60,976 nt of DNA from Nitrososphaerales archaeon (GCA_014874415.1 JACWAI010000051.1:1-60976), one strand, 5' to 3'; positions 50,701 to 58,447 are shown, counted from the stretch's first letter. The notes: a model not told the origin generated them from the letters alone. Numbers and translations are program-made.

Positions 50701-51547
50701 CCTCGGCTTCAACAACGCGAAGTTTGGCAGGATAGACGCCCACATCGCGGTCTGCGCCTGGGACAGGAAGATTCTGCTGGACGCGGCAAGGATAACCGAG
50801 GGGAGGGGCTTCGAGGTCGTACATGGCATAATTGATTCTCTTTGGGTCAAGAAGGAGAGAGCAGGGCGCGACGACTATCTCAAGCTGAAGTCGGACATCG
50901 AGTCTGAAACAGGCTTCACGATGTCGTTTGAGGGCATCTACAAGTGGATCGCGTTCCTTCCTTCAAAGATCGACGCACAGATACCTGTCCTCAACAGGTA
51001 CTTTGGAGCCTACCAGAACGGAGAACTCAAGGTGAGGGGAATAGAGGCGAGGCGTCACGACACGCCGCCCGCGTTCGCGAAGTACCAGATGGAGATCCTG
51101 AGGGTTCTGGCGAAGGCCGACTCGGTAAGGGGTGCTCAGACAAAGATTCAGGAATGCGTCAGCATATTCATCAGGCACGCCACAGCGCTCGAAAGGCGTG
51201 AGACCCCCACCGCCGAGCTGGCCTTCACGACGAACCTCTCAAAGGCCCCCGATGAATACACAACCATGACAGTCCAGCATTCGGCTGTGAAACAGTTGAC
51301 CCACGAGGGGGCACAACTGCACGCCGGCGAAGGGATACGTTACATCATCACCGACTACAGGGGCAGGGATTCGAAGAGGGCTACGCCCCTAGACACCCTT
51401 CAGGACGGAAGCTACTACGATTCCAAGCGCTACATCGAGCTTCTGGCAGAGACGTGCTCCTCAGTCTTGGAGCCGTTCGACCCTCGCCTATCGGCTGCCG
51501 GGCTGCTCTCCCTCTACGAGGCTCACAGGAGCGTGCCGCTGGTATGA
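47681..51547 (+). CDS. Family B DNA polymerase homologue, apparently inactivated, with intein
   Basis: The precursor is 1,288 residues, of which 467-1003 are an intein. The host (751 residues) begins GWILDLYPD, like the inactivated archaeal PolB clade. Motif A is intact (LDFNSLYPSIM, D378). Motif B is altered (LKWIGVT-CFGYLGF). Motif C reads HGIIDSLWV, so the first aspartate of DTD is isoleucine 1050. The exonuclease motifs are lost: no DxE at Exo I, NDGDTFLF instead of NxxxFD at Exo II, no YxxxD. A four-cysteine insert (C399, C401, C402, C417) follows motif A. The start is GTG. Confidence 0.85.
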   Translation: MRGWILDLYPDAPGKMVVWLKQESGQAVRLVDHWSPSVFIATDGRSDLRIPLDILGPEFAWTRAVQKYERVTDASKSEVVEAKLKDAKRAQQVAGRMERLGPFGTFRLYNVDIPPNQSYLYEHDLFPLAYCEVTQTGAKLEWELKDSVWEYDYVLPKTRRAELDVTIAKQGKLARFTDKIKEITLKIDGDKIGIDGGSEADKILELVRTVKEADPDFIITNDGDTFLFPYMAKRAQANGVADRLTLDRDRTLLRIPEKKGTSYFSYGRIHYKPSAVKLYGRVHIDTNTSFAYSEAGFEGLFELSRVCRMPLQTSSRASIGKALSSLQFYHASKTDLLVPWKPTLVEHFKDRNELLIADRGGFIFEPKMGLHEGIGELDFNSLYPSIMLRKNISAETVRCPCCPDSKNRVPELDWNVCERRTGIVPRAIEIVVKKRLGYKELKKNAKGADYDRYKERQAVLKWIGVTCLPRESPVFVKQADAAGFVGIGDFVDSLVGERTGVIECPPGVFVAGLGPDYKAKYSKVANLIKKPNNQKLLSVEMEDGRKIVTTPDHPFFALREGELNVVAAEELKVGEAIPAARRIPPSTNAIKEIDLVEQLGRSLSTEEQLLWRVSGECIKEESREKKLSLLKAATSEGYTYQAVTSWTKSGIIPLRFLSLLNIAPESRRALRIGVGRRLGGRIAWLPAMIKVDERLGFFLGLYVADGTATDTYIRLDIASSEPELLKTARRLVQSILGISPRIYKERKARMHVVQVNNASLVKVLEKVLGLPGSAEKGKLKVPDVIFNCRERAAHRFLAGLVAGDGHVSKQRKFVDVATASKEFQNQIGFLAARLGLAFRLATSRENGHPLYTINFVGPETLGSIASWEYSKENQRTAIQSWSKESPDTCDHARYMRLPAAESSLFTLAKATRTSSEPHVNEEARTCPTQVKKKIERMRSRTLSEEQNEQTVKIERLLNSDLGFVRILRIERLDSRPEYVYCFQLAESEVPGFFTGEGLVFTHNCFGYLGFNNAKFGRIDAHIAVCAWDRKILLDAARITEGRGFEVVHGIIDSLWVKKERAGRDDYLKLKSDIESETGFTMSFEGIYKWIAFLPSKIDAQIPVLNRYFGAYQNGELKVRGIEARRHDTPPAFAKYQMEILRVLAKADSVRGAQTKIQECVSIFIRHATALERRETPTAELAFTTNLSKAPDEYTTMTVQHSAVKQLTHEGAQLHAGEGIRYIITDYRGRDSKRATPLDTLQDGSYYDSKRYIELLAETCSSVLEPFDPRLSAAGLLSLYEAHRSVPLV
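49079..50689 (+). other. Intein with LAGLIDADG endonuclease in the PolB homologue
   Basis: The intein is 537 residues. It begins with cysteine (CLPRESPVF), has the block B histidine in TTPDHPFF, two LAGLIDADG motifs (FFLGLYVADG and FLAGLVAGDG, both aspartates kept), and ends VFTHN with cysteine as the next host residue. All splicing residues are present, so it should splice. It is inserted in motif B after GVT. A block of about 90 residues between the second motif and the C-terminal blocks is unusually long. Confidence 0.93.
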
Positions 51548-51957
51548 CAATCGAGATTGCAAGGCTCGAAGAGTTCCTAGACGAACTCGCAAGCCATGTC
51601 ACCACCAATGGAATAGTCACGTTCTCCGCTGAATATGAAACACAAAAGTGGGATGTGAAGCGCTCTAAGGGAGGATTGACCTTTGGAACAAGCAAGAAAC
51701 AGGATATGAAGTTCAGGGGGATTTTCGCCAACACCCTTGTAGGTAGCGGTCGTTTGGGTTTGGTTCTCAGAACATTCACAGACAAATTCGACGAGTTGTC
51801 AGGCCTGCCAATCAAGGAGATTAGAGGGTATCTCGTCGCACTTGACGGTCAACACGTGAGATGGGAGAAGCTCGCCCCTGATGAAATCGCCGAAGCATCT
51901 GGAAGGGACGAGGCGGGAAAAATCATTCCTGCCGAGAAGGCAGTGGTGTATTGTTGA
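51544..51957 (+). CDS. Unknown protein ending the PolB cassette
   Basis: The 137-residue protein starts at an ATG overlapping the PolB stop (ATGA), so it is translationally coupled. It is a mixed alpha/beta sequence with GIVTFSAEYETQKWDVKRSKGGLTFG and FTDKFDELSGLPIKEIRGYLVALDGQHVRWEKLAPDE. It has no recognised motif. Membership of the cassette is inferred from overlap; it may instead be a passenger. Confidence 0.6.
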   Translation: MTIEIARLEEFLDELASHVTTNGIVTFSAEYETQKWDVKRSKGGLTFGTSKKQDMKFRGIFANTLVGSGRLGLVLRTFTDKFDELSGLPIKEIRGYLVALDGQHVRWEKLAPDEIAEASGRDEAGKIIPAEKAVVYC

Positions 51958-52019
51958 AGCCTTGAATTCGAACATCAACTTCGCTCAGAGCTACTAGCCA
52001 GTCTGTGCCGCGAGCCTTA

Positions 52020-52403
52020 CTACATGACGACTTTGGTCGGCTTTATCTTCAGAATCGGAGACTCTCCTTCACCCCAAGGGTTCAGCCTGTAGTACTCGAA
52101 CCTATCAAAGAGGACCTTCAACAGCCGAAGATACTCCTGCCCGTGCGCAAGAATCTCACAGGAGCCTTCGACCATCAGGCCTCCGTTGTCTTCAACAGGT
52201 CGGTAATCATCCACCACCAGCGCGACCTTTCGGTTCTCCCTGAGGTTTTTCAGCTTCTTCGTCCCATAGTCGACTGCGATGATGATGTTTTCCCCATCGA
52301 GGACGTAAATCACAGGCACAACATGAGGCGCCCCGTCCTTCGACGCAGTCGCGAGCCGGCACAACTCGTGAACCTGCAAGAACTTCAATTCACGAGATTT
52401 CAT
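52020..52403 (-). CDS. Pyridoxamine 5'-phosphate oxidase-fold protein
   Basis: The 127-residue protein has the split-barrel flavin-binding pattern: LCRLATASKDGAPHVVPVIYVLDGENIIIAVD, KKLKNLRENRKVALVVDDY and VEGSCEIL. Family members bind FMN or F420 and act as oxidoreductases. cofE in this window shows that F420 is made, so an F420-dependent role is possible but not shown. It stands alone between the PolB cassette and tRNA genes. Confidence 0.85.
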   Translation of the reverse strand: MKSRELKFLQVHELCRLATASKDGAPHVVPVIYVLDGENIIIAVDYGTKKLKNLRENRKVALVVDDYRPVEDNGGLMVEGSCEILAHGQEYLRLLKVLFDRFEYYRLNPWGEGESPILKIKPTKVVM

Positions 52404-52490
52404 CTACACCACAGCATCCTGCCCTGCCGAAAAACACTTCGACTCATGACACTTCGGTATCCTGCACTGGGAGAAGGGTTTGATTCCTGG

Positions 52491-52564
52491 AGCCGCGGGT
52501 GGGATTCGGACTCACGACCTTTGCCTTACCAAGGCAACGCTCTAACCAGCTGAGCTACCGCGGC
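52491..52564 (-). tRNA. tRNA-Thr (GGT)
   Basis: The acceptor GCCGCGG pairs with CCGCGGC, discriminator T. The anticodon arm is TTGCC-TTGGTAA-GGCAA (anticodon GGT), and the T loop is TCCGAAT. It is 74 bases with no intron and no encoded CCA. Confidence 0.95.
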
Positions 52565-52667
52565 TCGACCGACACCATCGGAGTGCCGTTTTTAATCGTT
52601 GAAGGGGAATCGCCGGGCCACAGAAGCGCGAGTCTTTTAATCTCAACAGGGCGGCGGCTGCGTGGAT

Positions 52668-52778
52668 GCCGGGGTAGCACAGCCTGGCCTATTGCGCCCG
52701 GGCTAGCCAAGCGGCGACACTCATAATCGGTCAGGATGGGAGATCGGGAGATCGCGGGCTCAAATCCCGCCCCCGGCA
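52668..52778 (+). tRNA. Elongator tRNA-Met (CAT) with two introns
   Basis: The acceptor GCCGGGG/CCCCGGC with discriminator A and T arm GCGGG-CTCAAAT-CCCGC are clear. The anticodon stem closes as CCCGA/TCGGG around CTCATAA only if two segments are removed: 52701-52718 (18 bases, position 30/31) and 52726-52742 (17 bases, position 37/38). The mature length is 76 bases. The second intron can slide by several bases because ATCGG is repeated at both borders. No CCA is encoded. Confidence 0.85.
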
Positions 52779-53059
52779 CCTTTAGCCGCAGTGAGTCTCA
52801 ACGTGAGGTCTGACTGTCACGTCCGTCACCAGAAATCGACGAAACTTCGGATGGTCGACGGGGAGTTCTGGGAGGTAATGCTCCTCCCGGCCGGTTCGAC
52901 AGTAGCCTCCACGTTGGCGAACATCTCCCCCCACCGCCAGAGGACTTTTCGCACATTTGTTCCCCACAGTCGAAGATTAGCCTATAAGGCTGCGACATCC
53001 GCTTCACGAGTCCACCCCCAGCAATCCTTATTATCTCAAAGTCGGCCGCCAATCCAGAC
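52779..53059. other. Intergenic region, no certain gene
   Basis: The 281 bases between tRNA-Met and the microprotein hold no recognised gene. On the minus strand a CCTTATAGG box near 52980 is followed by a 61-codon frame (52782-52967) and by stems such as GGGAGG-(7)-CCTCCC near 52873-52891. A small RNA or a short protein is possible, but neither can be shown. Confidence 0.3.
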
Positions 53060-53191
53060 TTGCACATTCCGTTGCTGTCTCTCAGCAGCTACTACGACTT
53101 CCTGAGCACAATGATGATAGCTCTCTTCATCGTCGGCTTGGTGGTCGTCTTCGTCTACGAGTACGAAGCGCTTAGGCGCTCAAAGACCTAG
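53060..53191 (+). CDS. 43-residue single-helix membrane protein
   Basis: The frame starts with TTG and encodes a short polar start, one membrane helix (TMMIALFIVGLVVVFVYEYE) and a basic end (ALRRSKT). A TATA-like CTTATTAT at 53027-53034 lies about 29 bases before the TTG, which matches the leaderless pattern of many genes here. It overlaps the convergent RPA gene by 4 bases. Function is unknown; it may be a subunit of a membrane complex. Confidence 0.55.
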   Translation: MHIPLLSLSSYYDFLSTMMIALFIVGLVVVFVYEYEALRRSKT

Positions 53192-54591
53192 TCACTGCCT
53201 CGGAGTTTCTCCACGACGCTCAAGGCGTTGAGCTGAAGCACCCAGCCCCCCATCCGTGTCGCCTTCGGCGAAACCCCGGAAATCCGAAGTCTCTCACCAG
53301 GCTGGATTCCGAGGAGCTTCTCTGACTGCTCCCTCCACCCGTCGACCTTCATCTCCGCAGTGTCGTCACCGACCACGAGTTCCCCCTTCTTGACCACCGA
53401 CCCATCCTTCAGGTGCACGTCGTCGGCCGCCCCATGGGAGAGCGCGATTACTTCCACCATGATCTGGGATGATTCGTCCTTGGCGTCCCTCAACTTGGTC
53501 GCCAGCTCTTCGAGGTCTGGAAAGTCTTTCCCGTCTGCGGTTTCCACCGAACCACGGGCACTGCAGATCATCCTTCCATCAGATTCGTTGTCGGCCGTAA
53601 TCGCAACGACGTCTCCTTTGGACGCTTTCCCTGCATCCTTGCCGACCTCCACCACTTTCACTTTCTTGCTCTTGTCAAGCGCCAGGAGGATGATTCCCTC
53701 AGGACTCCTGGGGGTCGCCGCGACCCGAAACCTGACCGGTTCGGCCTTCCTCCCAAGGAGAATCGTGCTGCCGGCGTCTCCATGAATCTCGAACTCTCCA
53801 TTCGACGACCGTCTCGACCTCACGTTCGTTATCACCACCCTCTGTCCCGGCTTGAGCTCCGGCCGTATGGCTGGACTCCAGATGACGACCCTCGATTCAT
53901 GCCTGCCGTGGTCTCCGGCTACTCCGAACTGGAACAGCGAACCAGGCGAACCGTCCTGCCTCACGAACTCCGAATAACGCGGTTCCGAGTCAACCGTGCA
54001 CTCCACGGCCACGAACGTCTTTTCCTGCGATACCTTGATCAGCTTCTCAGTGACCACCGAAAGTTTGGGGAGCTTCGCCGGGACTCGGTCATCCGGCACA
54101 ACCTCCATGCCGCCTCTCTTCCCAAGGTTGAGGTTTGGTTTGCCATCTAATCCCTGCTTGACGTAGCCGCTTGTTACCCTGACCGGGGAGTCGATGTTCA
54201 TCCCAGTCTTTTCCACCTCATCTGCCCTTTCGTCCCAGACAGTCAGCTTCACCGAGTTGTTCCCGTCAAAGAGGACGAGTCTCCTGTATCTCCCTTCCCC
54301 ACCGTCTTTCTTCTTGTAGGTGGAGACTGGGTAGACAGCGAGTACCCTGGCAACCACAGTCACGTCGTTAGCGCCGATGTACAGGTCTCTGATCGTCATG
54401 TCAGAAGACGATTCAGCCTGACGCAGGGCGACTCCGAGCTCGCCGGCGACGAGAAAGAGCGCCCCCTGGTCCGTCAGGTAACCGGCACCGACCGTCTCCT
54501 TCTTCTCAGCCACCCGCCGCATCAGTTCTTCCCGGTTCAGCTCGGGCCGGCTCTTGAGGAGTTCCCCTACCAGGCCTTCGAAATCATACAT
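53188..54591 (-). CDS. rpa: Replication protein A-like single-strand DNA-binding protein
   Basis: The 467-residue protein has an N-terminal helical domain (EGLVGELLKSRPELNREELMRRVAEKK) typical of archaeal RPA, then several OB folds: about residues 65-165 (DVTVVARVLAVYPVSTYKK), 175-285 and 290-460. No zinc finger is visible. It coats ssDNA at forks and in repair. It is 3 bases after the aminotransferase stop on the opposite reading order (same strand), so the two may share a transcript. Confidence 0.88.
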   Translation of the reverse strand: MYDFEGLVGELLKSRPELNREELMRRVAEKKETVGAGYLTDQGALFLVAGELGVALRQAESSSDMTIRDLYIGANDVTVVARVLAVYPVSTYKKKDGGEGRYRRLVLFDGNNSVKLTVWDERADEVEKTGMNIDSPVRVTSGYVKQGLDGKPNLNLGKRGGMEVVPDDRVPAKLPKLSVVTEKLIKVSQEKTFVAVECTVDSEPRYSEFVRQDGSPGSLFQFGVAGDHGRHESRVVIWSPAIRPELKPGQRVVITNVRSRRSSNGEFEIHGDAGSTILLGRKAEPVRFRVAATPRSPEGIILLALDKSKKVKVVEVGKDAGKASKGDVVAITADNESDGRMICSARGSVETADGKDFPDLEELATKLRDAKDESSQIMVEVIALSHGAADDVHLKDGSVVKKGELVVGDDTAEMKVDGWREQSEKLLGIQPGERLRISGVSPKATRMGGWVLQLNALSVVEKLRGSD

Positions 54592-54594
54592 GGT

Positions 54595-55947
54595 CTAGCC
54601 CTTTGTGGACAGGGAATTGATGGCCGCAACGCCCTCCTCCACTATGTCGAGTCCTTCGTTCAGCTCGTCTTCTGTAATGTTCAGGGGAGGAATGATCCTC
54701 AGGGTGTTCCTTCCAGCAGTGATTAGGAGCAGCCCATGCTTGAAGCAATACTCGATAATCTGGCGGGCCTCCTGCTCCCCCCTGGCCTTGCTCTTCTTGT
54801 CCTTCACGATCTCCGCGCCGACGAACAGGCCTAGCCCCCTCACGTCCCCCACGATCTCGTACTTCTCTTTCATTTCGTTCAGCCTCTTCATGGCCACGTT
54901 CCCAAGTCTCCTCGCATTCTCCATAAGGCGCTCGGACCTGATAACCTCCAATGTCGCAAGCGCAGCCTCGACTGCCACAGGGTTGGCACCGAAAGTGGAA
55001 GCGTGCTGCCCCGGCTTCCAGCTCTCCATGAGCTCAGACTTCGCCACCATAGCACTGAGAGGCAATCCCGATGCTATCCCCTTGGCCAACGTTACTAGGT
55101 CGGGGGTCACTCCGAAGTGTTCGACTCCGAGGAACTTGCCTGTCCTCCCCACGCCGGTCTGGATCTCATCCGATACGAACAGAATCCCCTCCTTTCTGAG
55201 GAACTCCATCTTTCGGAGGTACTCCGGTGGGGGGACGATGTAGCCGCCCTCTCCTTGCAGGGGTTCGAAGAAATAAGCCGCGACCTCGTGGATGGGGACA
55301 AACTTCTCGATGTACTGTTCCTTGAAGTAATCGACGCAGTAGTAATCGCATTCGGGGAAGGTCTGTTTCCACGGACACCTGTAACAGTATGGATACGGGA
55401 AGTGGACGGTCTCCGGGATGAGAGGGGACGCGCCCTCCCTCTGGATGGGTTTGCTGGCCGTGAGACTCAGCGCCCCCATGGTCCTTCCATGGAATGCTCC
55501 CGAGTGTGCTAAGAAGATCGGCCGCCTCGTGTAGTTCCTCGAAAGCTTCATCGCCGCCTCAATCGCCTCTGCGCCACTGTTCCCATAGTACACCATCTTC
55601 GAGAACTCTCCAGGAATCAGAGATACCAGACGTTCGGAGAGCTCGACCAGGTTCTCGTAGTAGAAGTCGGTGTACGAAAAATGAATGAACTTCCGTGACT
55701 GCCTCTCGATTGCCTCCACGACCTTCGGGTGTGCCGAACCCGTGCTAAGAACGGCGATTCCTGCTGCAAAATCGATGAACTGGTTTCCATCCACGTCCTT
55801 TACAACAGACCCGCGCGCAGATTCTACTACAAGCGGGTAGAATCGGGATATCGACGGAGACACATACTCCGCTGTCTTCTTCACGACTCGAGCGGCGTTC
55901 GGCCCGGGAAGCTTCGAACCTACCTTGGCGAATTTCCTAGCTTTCAT
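54595..55947 (-). CDS. Class III PLP aminotransferase (acetylornithine/GABA type)
   Basis: A 450-residue fold-type I enzyme. The PLP lysine is in LVTLAKGIASGLP, the PLP phosphate site is YGNSGAEAIEAAMK, and SDEIQTGVGRTGKF is the cofactor aspartate motif. A cysteine-rich insert (YPYCYRCPWKQTFPECDYYC) is typical of the archaeal subgroup, which includes aminotransferases and amino acid racemases. The substrate is uncertain (ornithine, GABA or a neutral amino acid). Confidence 0.9.
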   Translation of the reverse strand: MKARKFAKVGSKLPGPNAARVVKKTAEYVSPSISRFYPLVVESARGSVVKDVDGNQFIDFAAGIAVLSTGSAHPKVVEAIERQSRKFIHFSYTDFYYENLVELSERLVSLIPGEFSKMVYYGNSGAEAIEAAMKLSRNYTRRPIFLAHSGAFHGRTMGALSLTASKPIQREGASPLIPETVHFPYPYCYRCPWKQTFPECDYYCVDYFKEQYIEKFVPIHEVAAYFFEPLQGEGGYIVPPPEYLRKMEFLRKEGILFVSDEIQTGVGRTGKFLGVEHFGVTPDLVTLAKGIASGLPLSAMVAKSELMESWKPGQHASTFGANPVAVEAALATLEVIRSERLMENARRLGNVAMKRLNEMKEKYEIVGDVRGLGLFVGAEIVKDKKSKARGEQEARQIIEYCFKHGLLLITAGRNTLRIIPPLNITEDELNEGLDIVEEGVAAINSLSTKG

Positions 55948-55989
55948 GAGACAAACGGCCCCGACCCGAATAATCGGGCTAAAATCCTT

Positions 55990-56274
55990 TTACTGGGGGA
56001 TAGACAGCTCTATTTCAAGGACCGGGAGGTTCAGCTGCCTGCCGTCTCTTGAAGTGACGTTCTCCCCGTCTATGGTGATGTTGGAGATCTGAACGTTGCT
56101 CATGAAGCGCTTCTTCAGGACCTGCGCCACCTCCACAGACATGTTGATGGCTTCCCCTCTGGCCCTGAGGACGACCCGGTGGGCACCTCCGTTGAACATT
56201 GTGATGCACGCCGTTACGTAGTTCAGAAGCGGCTTCGATTGGCCGACTATGACCGTTTTCCTCTCTTCAGACAT
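55990..56274 (-). CDS. albA: Chromatin protein Alba
   Basis: Alba binds DNA and RNA as a dimer and compacts the chromosome. The protein shows VIVGQSKPLLNYVTACITMFNGGAHRVVLRARGEAINMSVEVAQVLKKRF, the family core; the usual acetylated or methylated lysine is K14 in QSKPLLNYV. The ATG at 56274 lies about 27 bases after TTTATAGC, so it is leaderless. A longer frame to 56292 would overlap the promoter. Confidence 0.94.
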   Translation of the reverse strand: MSEERKTVIVGQSKPLLNYVTACITMFNGGAHRVVLRARGEAINMSVEVAQVLKKRFMSNVQISNITIDGENVTSRDGRQLNLPVLEIELSIPQ

Positions 56275-56370
56275 AGGTTCGAGCCCTCCCATTTGAGCTA
56301 TAAATCCTCGCTTTTGTCAAATTACACACCGAATCATATTTGAATCTCAACCACGGGCGGCCAGCCTAGG

Positions 56371-57069
56371 ATGCCTGAAAAGCCCAGACGCAGGAGGAAG
56401 CAGGGCGTTAACAAGGGTGTACTGGCTGCAGTCGTGGTGGTCCTCGCCCTGGCCGCTGTCACTGGATGGTATCTGTACGGCCCTGCCAGTGCGAATCCCT
56501 CCACCTCCACCTCCACATCCAGCTCTACAAGCCAAACCTCAGCGAGCCCAGTGTACGCCAAGATTCAGACTAGCTTGGGAACGATCGAAGTGCAGCTCTT
56601 CCCCAATTCCACTCCCAAGACGGTTGCGAACTTCGTGAGTCTGGCCGAATCGGGATTCTACGACAACCTAGTCTGGCACAGGATTGAGCCCGGCTTCGTC
56701 ATACAGACCGGGGATCCTAACACGAGGAACGGGGGCGGCGTGAGGTCGCAATGGGGGCAAGGTACATCCGGGACCACGATTCCGTTCGAAGATGACCCCT
56801 CACTTCACAACTACGCGGGTTACCTAGGAATGGCGAGCACTGGCGCCGGCGTCGGTGGCAGCTCACAATTCTACATCAACCTGAACGATACCAATGCAGC
56901 AAGCCTAGACGGCAAATACGCCGTCTTCGGCAAGGTCATTGCTGGCATGGATGTAGTCCAGGCGCTAGGGTCGGTGCCTGTGGAGTATGTTGGAACATAC
57001 CCAAATGGTCAGGATGAACCCGTGACACCAGTGTACGTCACCAGCATCACCATTCTCAGCAGCCCATAG
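56371..57069 (+). CDS. Membrane-anchored cyclophilin-type prolyl isomerase
   Basis: A basic N-terminus and one membrane helix (about residues 17-38) are followed by a serine/threonine-rich linker and a cyclophilin domain (from about 60): FYDNLVWHRIEPGFVIQTGDP, GYLGMAST and SSQFYINL. Catalytic arginine and glutamine positions are kept. The domain faces the outside and may fold exported, perhaps AglB-glycosylated, proteins. A CATATTTG element lies about 30 bases upstream of the ATG. Confidence 0.93.
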   Translation: MPEKPRRRRKQGVNKGVLAAVVVVLALAAVTGWYLYGPASANPSTSTSTSSSTSQTSASPVYAKIQTSLGTIEVQLFPNSTPKTVANFVSLAESGFYDNLVWHRIEPGFVIQTGDPNTRNGGGVRSQWGQGTSGTTIPFEDDPSLHNYAGYLGMASTGAGVGGSSQFYINLNDTNAASLDGKYAVFGKVIAGMDVVQALGSVPVEYVGTYPNGQDEPVTPVYVTSITILSSP

Positions 57070-57081
57070 GCCGGGCACGAC

Positions 57082-57168
57082 CTAAGGCGCGGACTTCTGG
57101 TTGTTGTTTTCCTCAGGCGCACAGCATCCCGGGGGACAGCAACAGCAGCAACACGACACGAAACTCAC
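57082..57168 (-). CDS. 28-residue cysteine-rich microprotein
   Basis: The frame starts with GTG at 57168 and encodes MSFVS followed by CCCCCCPPGCCAPEENNN and a short KSAP end: eight cysteines in 28 residues. A TATA-like AATAATTAG (minus strand, near 57195) lies about 27 bases upstream, in line with other leaderless genes here. Such a cluster could bind metal or be lipid-modified. No neighbour gives a role, and such a short frame needs expression evidence. Confidence 0.55.
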   Translation of the reverse strand: MSFVSCCCCCCPPGCCAPEENNNQKSAP

Positions 57169-57194
57169 CCCTACACACAGGACAGAGGGCCTAA

Positions 57195-57434
57195 TTATTG
57201 ACCGACCCTGCGCCGGTACTTGCCTTCGACCTTCTCGATGGCACCGTGGTTGACCAGCCGCTTCAGGATGCGGGACACGATTTCCTGATGGAAACCGACA
57301 GACCTTCTGACCGCAGAAAAACCAAGGGGCATCTCGCTTCCGCACACCGTCTCGCACACCATCATCTCACGGTCAGTCAGTTGGATGTAACTGGATTCAG
57401 GGCACGCCACGACCGCACAACAGGCTCCTGTCAA
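57195..57434 (-). CDS. Small winged-helix protein with N-terminal cysteines
   Basis: The 79-residue protein has cysteines near the start (TGACCAVVACPES) and a winged helix (DREMMVCETVCGSEMPLGFSAVRRSVGFHQEIVSRILKRLVNHGAIEKVEGKYRRR). The recognition helix is VGFHQEIVSRILKRL. A TATA-like AATAAATAGG (minus strand, near 57467) is about 33 bases upstream. It may be a redox- or metal-sensing regulator. It lies just upstream of the cysteine-rich microprotein on the same strand. Confidence 0.65.
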   Translation of the reverse strand: MTGACCAVVACPESSYIQLTDREMMVCETVCGSEMPLGFSAVRRSVGFHQEIVSRILKRLVNHGAIEKVEGKYRRRVGQ

Positions 57435-57491
57435 CGGCTTTCTGTCTCCAATAGGTGTCCCTCCTATTTATTGACTTGCCGGGCGAGGAAA

Positions 57492-58447
57492 CCCACCGGT
57501 TGACTAGTGGGAGAGAAGCGACGCCTTGGTTGTTAAATAAGAAATCCCAGTGGTTGAACTGGACATGTACAAGACTGCCTATCGCTACCGAATCTACTCT
57601 TCTGAAAAGCGGAAGGAGTTACTGACACAGCAGATGATTCTGGCAAAGGAGGCATACAACATTCTCTTGCAGGAGTCCAAGAAGTATTACAGAGAGACAA
57701 GAAGGACATTCACGAGAAACAACATGAACAACCGTCTTCCAATGCTCAAGAAGGAACATCCCGAATTCACCCTCCTTCACTCACAAGTCCTGCAGAACAT
57801 CTCGGACAGATTATGGAAGGCTTATGGGAACTTCTTCCGGCGGCTGAAAGAGAAGAAAGCTGGTAAGAAGACGAAGGTAGGCTTTCCGAGGGCCAAGACA
57901 TTTGTCGTAAGTCTGACTTATCCACAATCTGGGTTCACGCTGAACAACAGGAGGTTGGTTCTTTCAAAGGTCGGCAGCATGCCAATTGTGCAACACAGGG
58001 ATATTGAAGGGAAGATGAAAACCCTGACCATAAAGCAAACTAGGGCGAAGGAGTGGTTCGCAACGGTGACCGCGGAGAAGGAGCCGAATCTCTTCATTTC
58101 CAACAGCAAGCCGGAAGTCGGGCTCGACTTGGGTCTGAAGGACTACGCAACACTCTCTGACGGGACGAAGCTACCAAATCAGAGGTTCGGACAGAGTGAA
58201 TCCCGAAAGAGGAGGCGTCTGCAGCGATGGATTTCGAGGAAGGTCAAAGGATCCCGTAACAGGGCGCGGGCGAGGCTGCGCTTCGCCAGGTTTGAAGATC
58301 ACACCGTTAACAAACGGAAAGACTACCTTCACAAACTGTCACACAACCTCGTCAACTCGTACTCCCTGATTGGCTACGAAACCTTAGCAATCCCAAACAT
58401 GGTGAAGAACCACCATCTCGCTGGAAGCCCACAACTCCGGTCGTGGG
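57492..58447 (+). mobile_element. Internally deleted IS200/IS605-type relic
   Basis: Two matching hairpins bound the region: CCCAC-(10)-GTGGG at 57492-57511 and CCCAC-(10)-GTGGG at 58428-58447. Between them is a tnpB lacking its zinc finger and RuvC motif III. The right hairpin falls in the tnpB frame straight after motif II, so the 3' third of the gene and any guide RNA scaffold appear to have been deleted while the end was kept. Confidence 0.6.

Noticed and set aside
52791-53105. A 104-codon plus-strand frame after tRNA-Met
   Set aside because: It has low-complexity serine/threonine/arginine content, no start signal, and overlaps the better supported microprotein in another frame.
57082-57357. 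A 91-codon frame ending in the cysteine run
   Set aside because: Its first 63 codons are antisense-frame shadow of the winged-helix gene; the TATA box position supports only the short GTG-started form.
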